This document shows, one piece after another, positions 1 through 7,828 of a DNA stretch of 64,000 nucleotides (positions are counted from its first letter, which is position 1; every line of letters begins with the position of its first letter). Below the pieces are notes generated by a model. That model searched no databases, was not told the DNA's origin, and worked only from the letters and a program-made list of their open reading frames with translations. Both the position numbers and the translations under genes were made by a program. Source of the stretch: Treponema primitia ZAS-1 (GTDB taxonomy: Bacteria > Spirochaetota > Spirochaetia > Treponematales > Breznakiellaceae); the NCBI RefSeq assembly GCF_000297095.1, contig NZ_AEEA01000056.1:49905-113904 (forward strand), written 5' to 3'.

Positions 1-1
1 G

Positions 2-1486
2 GGGCGTCCCGTATTCATCAACACGTCCCGTGAAGAAACCATGCTTGCCACCCGTACGCGGGCTGCGGCTATGGGTACCATAGAAACGGCCCTTGACGCT
101 GAAGGCAAGATTCTGGGGCGGCGGGTTTCCATGCTGGTCGATGCCGGAGCATACCTGACGGGTACCAAAAAGGTGATGATGGCCATGGGTAAAAAAATAT
201 CCCGCCTGTATGCCATCCCTGCATTGCGCTACGAAGCCCGGGCGGTACGTACATCTACCACCCCGGCGGGGGCCTGCCGGGGCTATGGTTCACCCCAGAT
301 TCATGCCGTAACCGAAATTCATACGGACCTCCTCTGCCGCAGGCGCGGTTTTGACCCGGTAGAGTTCCGCCTTAAAAACCTTATCCAGCCCTTTTCCGAT
401 GATCCTTCGGGGGGCGCGAATTTGGGTAACGCCCGGATCAGGGACTGTCTGGAACAGGGACTTCGGAGCTTCGGCTGGCAGGAGCGGAAGATACCCTCAG
501 GTTCCGGGCGTTTCCGGCGGGGAGCGGGTTTTGCCTGCGCCACCCATGGCAACGGGTACTACAAAACTATCTACCACGATATAACGGGTATGTCCCTACG
601 GCTTTTGGAAGATGGCTCAGCGGTACTCCGTTCGGGGATAGCCGAGATGGGACATGCTGCAAACGCCGCCATGGCCCATATCGTGGCTGAAGTTACCGGG
701 ATAGCGCCAGAACGGATTTCCGTACTGGAGGGGGACACCCTTTTCGGCAGCTACGACATAGGCTGCCAAGCAAGCCGGGGGATCTTTGTGGTGGGTGAAT
801 GCGCCCGGCTTTGTGCGGAACAGGCAATGGAAAAGCTCTGCGGGGAGGCGGAACGCCTCTGGAAGCTTCCGGTCACCCATGAAGGGGCTGTGCTTCGTAT
901 TGGTGATAAAACGGTTGATCTTGGTGATGCTGTTAGGGAGATTGCCGTGAAAAACCGTGTGTCCATAGAAGTCCTTGTGGAGCATAGTCCGAAAAATAAT
1001 CCCGGTTCATACGGCGTCCACTTCGTTGACCTTACGGTGGATACCCTGACCGGACTGGTCCATATCGACAAATACCTGGCGGTCCATGATATAGGGCAGG
1101 CGATTGGACGTAACTTAGTTGAAGGACAGATCTATGGCGCCGTGCAGATGGGTATAGGCATGGCCCTTACTGAGGAACTTGTTTTCGATCAAAAGGGACA
1201 GCCCAGTGCGCGCAACTTTGACAAATACCACATGATCAACGCCCCGGATATGCCCGATGTGGAGATCCTTCTTATTGAAGAGGGGGAAAAGGGCGGGCCC
1301 TACGGTGCAAAAAGTATTGGGGAAATTGCGACGGTACCACCCGCGCCGGCCATAATAAACGCGGTTAATCGAGCCCTTTCCACCAGCCTGACCCGGATGC
1401 CGCTTACGCCGGCCCGGATCGTAGCGGCTCTAAACCAGCCGGATAGTATTGATGACGAAAAAAGGAGGTCCCCATGTTTATCCTGA
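2..1486 (+). CDS. Xanthine dehydrogenase-like molybdopterin-binding subunit, 3' part (partial)
   Basis: The gene enters from the left edge; the frame is open from base 2 and about 494 C-terminal residues are visible. It matches the molybdopterin (large) subunit of the xanthine dehydrogenase/aldehyde oxidase family: an early GRPV...TREE-like stretch, GACRGYG (residues about 92-98 from the first in-window Met), and near the C-terminus GPYGAKSIGE, whose Glu is the usual catalytic base beside the Mo centre. These enzymes hydroxylate carbon atoms of heterocycles with water-derived oxygen. The 3' end overlaps the next lyase gene by 13 bases, so the two are translationally linked. In this island the substrate may be an imidazole or thioimidazole breakdown product, but that is inference; a purine substrate is equally compatible with the sequence. 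FAD and FeS subunits are not in the window. Confidence 0.85.
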   Translation, partial: GRPVFINTSREETMLATRTRAAAMGTIETALDAEGKILGRRVSMLVDAGAYLTGTKKVMMAMGKKISRLYAIPALRYEARAVRTSTTPAGACRGYGSPQIHAVTEIHTDLLCRRRGFDPVEFRLKNLIQPFSDDPSGGANLGNARIRDCLEQGLRSFGWQERKIPSGSGRFRRGAGFACATHGNGYYKTIYHDITGMSLRLLEDGSAVLRSGIAEMGHAANAAMAHIVAEVTGIAPERISVLEGDTLFGSYDIGCQASRGIFVVGECARLCAEQAMEKLCGEAERLWKLPVTHEGAVLRIGDKTVDLGDAVREIAVKNRVSIEVLVEHSPKNNPGSYGVHFVDLTVDTLTGLVHIDKYLAVHDIGQAIGRNLVEGQIYGAVQMGIGMALTEELVFDQKGQPSARNFDKYHMINAPDMPDVEILLIEEGEKGGPYGAKSIGEIATVPPAPAIINAVNRALSTSLTRMPLTPARIVAALNQPDSIDDEKRRSPCLS

Positions 1487-2988
1487 ACGGTAATGATTTG
1501 GATCTGAAAACACTCCGCGCCATAGCGGTGGAAGGAGAGCAGGTAGCCATATCTTCCGATGGCGAAGCGCGGCTTCAAGATTCCCGCAAATTGGTTTACG
1601 AACTGGTTGAGCAGGATGTCCCGGTCTACGGTTTTAATACCGGTGTGGGCTGGAATAAGGATCGGCATATTGCATCGGAATATTTCAAACTTTACAATGA
1701 AAACCTTATCCACTCCCACACCCTTGGTGTGCGGGAGGAAGCCTCGGAACCGGAAGTACGGGCGGCAATGGCAATACGCCTGAACTGTCTGTTACGGGGC
1801 AATACGGGCATTCAGCCGGAGATCGCCCACCGTTATGCGGAATTCCTGAATCAAAAAATACATCCCGTCGTTCCGGAGCGTGGTTCAGTCGGCGAAGGTG
1901 ATATTTCAATCTTATCCCATATAGGACTCGCGATGATCGGCGAGGGGGATGTGTACTATCAGGGCCAGCGGATGAGTGCAGTTGAGGCCCACAAACGGGC
2001 GGGGCTTAAATTCGTGGAACTGGGCCCTAAGGACGGCTTGGCTATAGTAAGCTGCAACGCCTTCGGTATGGGGGAAGGGGCGCTTACCCTGATAGACCTT
2101 ACCGATCTGGTGGATCAGGCGGACCTGATCTATGCCGTCTCCCTTGAAGGTCTCAATGGTAACACCTCCCCACTGGACCCGAAGATCCACGAAGCACGGC
2201 GGCTTCCGGGACAGACCCTAAGCGCCGCCCTGGTAAGCAGGTTTCTCAAGGGCAGTTACATCTACGAAGCCGATCCGGATAAATCCGTGCAGGACCCTAT
2301 CAGCTTTAGGAGCGGCGCCTATGTTCACGGTTCCCTGAGGGACGCCCTGGAATATGTTACCAAGTTCGCGTTGATCCAGATGAACAGCACCGACGACAAC
2401 CCCTGTCTGCTTCTTGATGAAAGAAGGATCATCTCATGCTCAAACTTTGAGTGTACCACCATCGCCGTAGGTTTTGAGATGCTGGGCATTACCCTAAGCC
2501 ATGTCTCACGGATGTCCTGTTACCGGATGACCAAGCTTGGAACCCCCGCTTTTACGCGGCTTCCCCGGTTTTTGACTCCGGATGAAACCCATGTCCATGC
2601 CTTTGGGGCGCTTCAGAAAACCTACACCCTTTTAGATACGGAAATACGGCATCTTTCCAATCCGTCCACCGTTGATTATCAGGCAGTAGCCGGCGATATA
2701 GAGGATCACGCAAATAACTTACCCCATGTGGCCCAACGCATACGGCGGATAACCGACAACCTGAAGTACATCCTGGGCATGGAGATGATGCACGCCGCAC
2801 AGGCGATTACCCTGCGAAAGCAGCAAAACCCAAAGCTTCGGCTTGGAGCGGCAACAGAGGCGGCCTATGAAGAGTATCGCCGCAGTGTGCCGTGGTATGA
2901 CCGCGATAGGAACCTGTCGACGGACATAGAAGCATCCTACCAACTGGTAAAAAGCAGGCGTATGCTTGAGGCTGCTAAAAGTATTTGA
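1474..2988 (+). CDS. HAL/PAL-superfamily lyase lacking the MIO triad (ergothionase-like candidate)
   Basis: 504 residues, full length for the aromatic amino acid ammonia-lyase superfamily. The start ATG follows a strong AAGGAGGT. Conserved are YGFNTGVG (Tyr52), the SH pair near 81, the QDP..FR stretch and an IEDHANN segment matching the family's QED region. The cofactor loop is altered: where HutH has GSVGASGD, this protein reads GSVGEGD (137-143), with one residue lost and no Ser, so the MIO electrophile cannot form in the usual way. The family Asn-Gly-Thr-Gln after GLA is also replaced (GLAIVSCNAF). Ergothionase is a known MIO-free member that expels trimethylamine instead of ammonia. The next gene is a betaine-type transporter, so a trimethylammonium substrate is a reasonable inference; a histidine ammonia-lyase label would be wrong on the motif. 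Confidence 0.8.
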   Translation: MFILNGNDLDLKTLRAIAVEGEQVAISSDGEARLQDSRKLVYELVEQDVPVYGFNTGVGWNKDRHIASEYFKLYNENLIHSHTLGVREEASEPEVRAAMAIRLNCLLRGNTGIQPEIAHRYAEFLNQKIHPVVPERGSVGEGDISILSHIGLAMIGEGDVYYQGQRMSAVEAHKRAGLKFVELGPKDGLAIVSCNAFGMGEGALTLIDLTDLVDQADLIYAVSLEGLNGNTSPLDPKIHEARRLPGQTLSAALVSRFLKGSYIYEADPDKSVQDPISFRSGAYVHGSLRDALEYVTKFALIQMNSTDDNPCLLLDERRIISCSNFECTTIAVGFEMLGITLSHVSRMSCYRMTKLGTPAFTRLPRFLTPDETHVHAFGALQKTYTLLDTEIRHLSNPSTVDYQAVAGDIEDHANNLPHVAQRIRRITDNLKYILGMEMMHAAQAITLRKQQNPKLRLGAATEAAYEEYRRSVPWYDRDRNLSTDIEASYQLVKSRRMLEAAKSI

Positions 2989-2994
2989 AACATT

Positions 2995-3014
2995 GCCGGA
3001 ATATAAAGTCCGGC
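2995..3014 (+). other. Small intercistronic hairpin
   Basis: GCCGGA and TCCGGC form a 6-bp perfect stem with an 8-nt loop in the 49-bp gap between the first lyase gene and the BCCT gene. No T-run follows directly, so it is more likely an mRNA-processing or stability hairpin than a terminator. Its function is not shown. Confidence 0.35.
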
Positions 3015-3037
3015 TTTGAATAAAAATGGAGGTCAAA

Positions 3038-4606
3038 ATGTCAAACAGAGAGAAACCAGAGGGATTAAAAAAAGCAATACGCTGGGAAGTGTTTATCCCT
3101 GCGTACATCGTAATCGGAGGGGCGGCGCTGCTTGGAATTTTCAACAAAGACGCCCTTACCCAGGGTTCCAATAAATTTTTCTTCTGGTCCCTGGATACCT
3201 TCGGATGGCTCTACCAGATAGCGGTCATGGCGAGCCTTGCCCTGGTGGCAATCGTTACCTGTTCTTCAAAGTTCGGTAAAATGAGGATCGGGGGCAAGGA
3301 TGCCAAACCAAAGTACAAATTCTGGACTTGGTTTGCCATGGCCCTGACCGGCGGTATCGCAACGGGTATCGTTACCTGGGGGGTGAATGAGCCTCTTATC
3401 TACTTCGGCAATGTCTGGGGAGAATTGGACAAACTGGGTATAAAGGCTTTTTCGCCGGAAGCTGCGGTCTTTTCCATGGGCCGTAATTTCTACAACTGGA
3501 CCTTTATTCCCTATGCGATCTATGCCATGAGTGGGCTCCTGGTTGCCTACGTCTACTACCACAAGAAAGAAAGCCTAACCGTTACCTCCACCTTGAAGCC
3601 CCTCTTCGGTTCTCGGGTGACAGCCAAGGGTTTTTCCGCCGTTATCGACACCCTGTCCATGTTGGCGCTGATCATCGGACTTATCACGGGGCTCACCATG
3701 TGCATCACCCTGGTAACTTCCGGGCTTAAGGGTGGATATGGTATACAGGAAAGCCTGCCCCTGTTTATTACCCTCGGCGTGGCAATCATGCTGATATTCA
3801 CCTTTTCCTCCTACATCGGTATGGACAAGGGTCTCAAAACCCTCAGCAATCTGAACGCGTGGTTTTACTACGTCCTATTGCTCCTGTTGTTCCTCACCGG
3901 ACCGACCTTGTACATTTTACGCATCGGTACCGCCGGTATGGCCGAATGGCTGAATAACTTTTTCCGGTGGGGCTTGGATCCTATAGATATAGGCGGCGAG
4001 GCGCTGACCCGATCCTGGACCCTCTTTGACTGGGCTTTCTGGGTAGGATACGCGCCGGTAACCGGTATCTTCCTGGCCATGCTCGCCTACGGTAGGACAG
4101 TTCGGGAGTACATGATAGTTAACTGGATTCTCCCCTCGGTTTTCGGTATCATCTGGTTTTCCATCTGGGGCGGCAGCGCCCTGGACATGCAGATATCCGG
4201 CAAAGCGGATTTGGTAGGAGCCATCAACAGCGGCGGCGCTATTATGGCCCTGTGGGAATTCCTCAAACATCTGCCCTTCGGCCTGGGAGTTATCGTTATT
4301 CCTGTTAATCTTTTTATCATCATTATTTCATTTATCACCAATGCCGACGCGACCCTGACCAACATCGGTTCGATGTGCGTCCGTGATGTGCCTATCGGAA
4401 CCGAACCCCCCGCTAAGGTCAAGGCTGTCTGGGGTATTTCCGTGGGAATTGTGGCTATCATCATGGCAGCCTACGGAGGAGGAGTTCAGGGGGTTGATGG
4501 TGTAAAAGCTCTAGCGGCAGCGGCCGGATTTATCGTAATTTTCGTCTTTGTTTTACAAATCATATCGTTCATAAAGAGCTTTTTTATTGATAAATTTATA
4601 GAGTAA
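3038..4606 (+). CDS. BCCT-family (betaine/carnitine/choline) transporter
   Basis: 522 residues, with about 12 hydrophobic segments, typical for BCCT carriers. The start chosen is ATG 3038 because TGGAGGT at 3027-3033 sits at ideal spacing; an in-frame ATG at 3026 overlaps that ribosome site. BCCT hallmarks are visible: the Trp-rich central stretch around FGIIWFSIWGGSALDMQ, GMDKGLKTLSNLN, and the C-terminal EPP...VWGISVGIV segment. The family imports quaternary-ammonium compounds such as glycine betaine, carnitine and choline across the inner membrane. It lies between two MIO-free lyase genes in one operon, with 13 bp to the second, so its cargo is probably the substrate of those lyases. Ergothioneine or hercynine, both trimethylammonium betaines of histidine, are the best guess by inference. 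Confidence 0.9.
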   Translation: MSNREKPEGLKKAIRWEVFIPAYIVIGGAALLGIFNKDALTQGSNKFFFWSLDTFGWLYQIAVMASLALVAIVTCSSKFGKMRIGGKDAKPKYKFWTWFAMALTGGIATGIVTWGVNEPLIYFGNVWGELDKLGIKAFSPEAAVFSMGRNFYNWTFIPYAIYAMSGLLVAYVYYHKKESLTVTSTLKPLFGSRVTAKGFSAVIDTLSMLALIIGLITGLTMCITLVTSGLKGGYGIQESLPLFITLGVAIMLIFTFSSYIGMDKGLKTLSNLNAWFYYVLLLLLFLTGPTLYILRIGTAGMAEWLNNFFRWGLDPIDIGGEALTRSWTLFDWAFWVGYAPVTGIFLAMLAYGRTVREYMIVNWILPSVFGIIWFSIWGGSALDMQISGKADLVGAINSGGAIMALWEFLKHLPFGLGVIVIPVNLFIIIISFITNADATLTNIGSMCVRDVPIGTEPPAKVKAVWGISVGIVAIIMAAYGGGVQGVDGVKALAAAAGFIVIFVFVLQIISFIKSFFIDKFIE

Positions 4607-4619
4607 TCATGGAGTAATT

Positions 4620-6155
4620 ATGGACCAGCCCAATAAGCTTACCGGCGTATGCTTTGGTGATACGCTGACCATAGAAGATCTGATCTCCGTTGCCCGTTTC
4701 CGATCCCCCGTATCTTTTTCCGGCGCATACCGGGAGCGGGTAAATCAGAGCCGGGCTTTGGTAGAACAATTTGTGCGGGAAAACCGCCTGATCTACGGCG
4801 TTACCACCGGGGTTGGTGATAATGTAAAACGGGTAATCCCCGAAGATGAAGCCGCCATATACCAGGAAAAAATGGTTCTGACCCACTGTACCGCTGTGGG
4901 GGAACCACTGGATGAAGAAGGGGTGCGGGCCATCATGTTCATGATGCTCGCCAACCTGGGAACCGGGTATACCGGCATACGGCTTCAGGTACTGGAACTT
5001 CTGTCGGAGTTTTTAAACCGGGGGGTTTTCCCCTGGGCTCCTATCCACGGTTCAGTGGGATACCTGGGAGTAGAGGCCCATATTGCCCTGGTCCTGATGG
5101 GAAAGGGCAAGGCCTTTGTTAACGGAACTTTGACCGATGGGGCGGCGGCTTTAAAGGCTGCCGGCCTTGAACCGATTCGGCTGGGCTACAAGGAAGGTCT
5201 CTGCCTGATCAGCGGCGGGACCGCGGCTACCGCCCTGGCTGCCCTGGCTGAATACGGTTTGTTAAACGCCCTCGCTGCGGCGGACGCGGTTTCTGCGGTG
5301 ACCGTTGAGGCCCTGGGGGGCAATATGGGGGCCTTTGATGAACGGGTAATGTCCGTCAAAAAACAAGCGGATCAATGGAAAACCGCGGATCATCTGCGGG
5401 GCCTTTTGGCGGACAGCGAGATTCTGAAAAAGCTTGGGGGGCAGAATTTGCAGGACGCCCTGTCCCTCCGTTGTATTCCCCAGGCCCATGGGGCGGCGCG
5501 TAAAACTATTCTGGACGCACGGACGGCAATTGAAAACGAAATAAATTCCTGCGACGATAACCCCATCATCCATCCATCGGGGGAAGCCCTGAGCGCCTGC
5601 AACGCCGACGCCGGCTTTGTCGGCATCGCATCGGACTCTCTGTGTATCGCCGCCTGCTATCTGGCAAAAATCGCCGAACGCCGTACCGACCGTATGGTCA
5701 ACGAACTGGTCAGCGGTCTCCCGGCATTTCTATCCCCCGATCCCGGCGGAAACAGCGGCTATATGATTCTGCAGTATTCCTCCGCCGGTATTTTGGGTGA
5801 GATGCGGGTCCTGGCTCATCCCGCCTCAATAGACGCCATACCCACCTGTGCGCTGCAGGAAGATTACGTCAGCATGGGGTATAACGCGGCGTTAAAGGCC
5901 CGTGAAACAGCGGGGCTTCTGGAATATGTAATTGGCAACGAGCTGCTTGCCGCCGCCCAGGCCCTGGAATTAAAAGCCGGCGCCGGAGTTTCGCCCTCCC
6001 GGTTCGGACAGCGGATCCTAAAAGCCGTCCGGGAAAAGGCGCCGTTCATGACCGAGGATCATTATATTTCCCCTGACATGGAATGGTGCCGGGATCTGGT
6101 GTCTTCAGGACGGGTAAGGGAGATTGCGGAGGACCTTATCGGAACCATGGATTAG
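4620..6155 (+). CDS. Second HAL/PAL-superfamily lyase without MIO residues (ergothionase-like candidate)
   Basis: 511 residues, full superfamily length. A GGAG lies about 5 bases before ATG 4620. Family features kept: YGVTTGVG (Tyr59), TH at 88-89, QD..SLRC, CDDNP and ALQEDYVSM, which contains the catalytic-region Glu. The MIO loop is replaced: GSVGYLGVEAH (144-154) stands where HutH has GSVGASGDLAPLAH, three residues shorter and with no Ser. The Asn of the usual NGTQ is also missing (LISGGT), and the GNFHA motif reads CNADA. This pattern fits a lyase that does not need an electrophilic cofactor because its leaving group is already activated, as in ergothionase. It is paired with the BCCT gene here and again in a decayed copy at 18.7 kb, supporting a shared betaine substrate. 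Confidence 0.82.
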   Translation: MDQPNKLTGVCFGDTLTIEDLISVARFRSPVSFSGAYRERVNQSRALVEQFVRENRLIYGVTTGVGDNVKRVIPEDEAAIYQEKMVLTHCTAVGEPLDEEGVRAIMFMMLANLGTGYTGIRLQVLELLSEFLNRGVFPWAPIHGSVGYLGVEAHIALVLMGKGKAFVNGTLTDGAAALKAAGLEPIRLGYKEGLCLISGGTAATALAALAEYGLLNALAAADAVSAVTVEALGGNMGAFDERVMSVKKQADQWKTADHLRGLLADSEILKKLGGQNLQDALSLRCIPQAHGAARKTILDARTAIENEINSCDDNPIIHPSGEALSACNADAGFVGIASDSLCIAACYLAKIAERRTDRMVNELVSGLPAFLSPDPGGNSGYMILQYSSAGILGEMRVLAHPASIDAIPTCALQEDYVSMGYNAALKARETAGLLEYVIGNELLAAAQALELKAGAGVSPSRFGQRILKAVREKAPFMTEDHYISPDMEWCRDLVSSGRVREIAEDLIGTMD

Positions 6156-6213
6156 TAATTTCCTCGTCATAGAACAATACTATAAAAACCAACTGTTTTA
6201 AAAGGAGAATTTA

Positions 6214-7607
6214 ATGACAGATAAGCAAAAAACAATAAGTCGTATGCCCAATGCGGTAGTATTACTACTGGGCTTGGTTATTCTTGTCGGGATTTTGTCG
6301 CTCTTCCTGCCAACGGGGCGTTATGAAAAGATCACCATTGATGGCAGACAGGTCGTGGACCCCAATAGTTTTCACATCGTCGATAAAACTCCGTTAAAGT
6401 TTCTTGAATTTTTCGATTCTGTTCATCAGGGTTTAGGCGCTGCCGGGCCGCTGATCTTCATGATCCTCATTATCGGAGGGGCCATACGGTTGTTTGAAAG
6501 TACCGGGGCCATCAGCGGAATCGTGGCTGCCTTTGCGCGCCGTTTTGGCAAGGAAAAAAGTTCCTGGGTACTTGTCCTGATTTTCACCTTTTTTGCCTGT
6601 TTAGGGGCTTTCCCGGGCATGCTGGAAGCGGCAATTCCCTTTGCGCCGCTCTGTATCTCGATAGCGCTGGCCCTCGGCTACGATGTCTTTGTAGGGATAG
6701 CGGTGCCTGTTGTCGGTATCACAATAGGCTGGACTGCCGGCCCAACAAACCCATGGACTGTCGGCATCGGACAGTCCATGGCCCAGCTTCCTATGTTTTC
6801 AGGTATCGGTTACCGCTTGGTGGTACTACTGGTTCTATGGGCGGCCTCTCTCGCTTATATCCTTTCCTATGCCGCCAGGATAAAAAAAGATCCCTCCCAG
6901 AGTCTTGCTGCAAATATTGATAACGTTTTTAACGAAACAAGGACGACATCGAAACCATCCCCTTCACTCTCACCCACAAAGTGGTGCTTCTAATATTTGT
7001 CGCTACCTTGGGAATGATAGTCTACGGGACCATAGTCTGGAAATGGGGTTTTCCCCAGATGTCGTCGATCTATATTCTGGGGGGCATAGCCGCGGGGATC
7101 GTCTGCCGTTACAGTCCTAACCATCTCGCAGACACCTTCATTGAGGGTGGCCGGGCGATATTCGGCGGGGTCATCGCAGTAGGACTGGCGCGGAGTATCT
7201 CGGTCATCATGGAAAAGGCGGGGGTGATCGATACTATCATCTATTATCTTTCATTGCCGCTCAAAAGTTTTTCCACCGCAGCATCCGCAACGGTTATGTT
7301 CGTTGTGCAAACGATAATCAACTTCTTCATTCCATCCGGAAGCGGACAGGCCATGGCAACATTACCAATCATGTTACCCCTTGCCGACATTCTGCATGTC
7401 AATAAACAGGTCGCCATCCTGGCTTTTCAGCTTGGGGATGGACTTTCGAACCTGTGTTATCCCACAGTGGCGGTGCTTATAGCCTATCTAACCTATACTA
7501 GGGTTCCGTTTTCCCGTTGGTTCCGTTTTATACTTCCCTACATGGTGATAGTTTGGATTCTCTCGGTGATTTTTACCGTTACCGGTGTATTAATTGGTTG
7601 GCAGTGA
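6214..7607 (+). pseudogene. YfcC/DcuC-type anaerobic permease, split by a frameshift
   Basis: The reading frame opens at ATG 6214 behind AAAAGGAG, encodes about 245 residues of a multi-span permease, then switches frame between about 6935 and 6960. The continuation, IETIPFTLTHKVVLLIFVATLGM and onward, runs to 7607 in another frame. Joined, the two parts give a protein of about 465 residues, normal for YfcC-type carriers of the C4-dicarboxylate/arginine-permease-like superfamily. A single indel explains the break, so this may be a recent pseudogene, a phase variant or a base-calling error. Located directly before hutH, the intact permease would be a plausible importer of histidine or a related amino acid. 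Inference only: substrate specificity in this family is poorly predictable. Confidence 0.75.
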
Positions 7608-7668
7608 GCTTCTTCGGAGTAAGGCTTAGGACAGCATTTCCATTGGCATCCGCTCTATAAAAAATATG

Positions 7669-7710
7669 CTATAATAATAGAATTGATACATATCAATTCT
7701 ATTATTATAG
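7669..7710. repeat. 42-bp perfect palindrome upstream of hutH
   Basis: Two 20-base arms are exact inverted copies separated only by CA. Arm 1 is 7669-7688 and arm 2 is 7691-7710. The arms are AT-rich and no long T-run follows, so a simple intrinsic terminator is unlikely. It sits 43 bp upstream of the hutH -35 box. It may be a regulator-binding site, a transcript-end hairpin for the permease, or a remnant of a mobile repeat. Confidence 0.75.
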
Positions 7711-7752
7711 TAATTTGTATATTATCAATGTTATTTAATATATAGTATTTTA

Positions 7753-7781
7753 TTGACTTATACTATATCATATTTTATACT
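7753..7781 (+). promoter_or_regulatory. Sigma-70-type promoter of hutH
   Basis: TTGACT at 7753-7758 and TATACT at 7776-7781 with a 17-bp spacer. Transcription would start near 7788 and give a leader of about 40 nt. AGAGGGA at 7816-7822 is the ribosome site for hutH. So the canonical histidine-degradation genes have their own promoter, separate from the MIO-free lyase and BCCT operon. Confidence 0.7.
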
Positions 7782-7828
7782 TCATAATGGAATTGGCTCG
7801 GAAAAAATGAATCTTAGAGGGATATAAA

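Noticed and set aside
1474..2988. Calling this and the 4620-6155 gene histidine ammonia-lyase
   Set aside because: Both lack the Ala-Ser-Gly needed for MIO, so a hutH label is not supported; only the 7829-9367 gene has it.
7669..7710. Intrinsic terminator after the permease
   Set aside because: The stem is AT-rich and followed by TAATTTG rather than a T-run, so a standard terminator is not supported, though transcript ends could test it.
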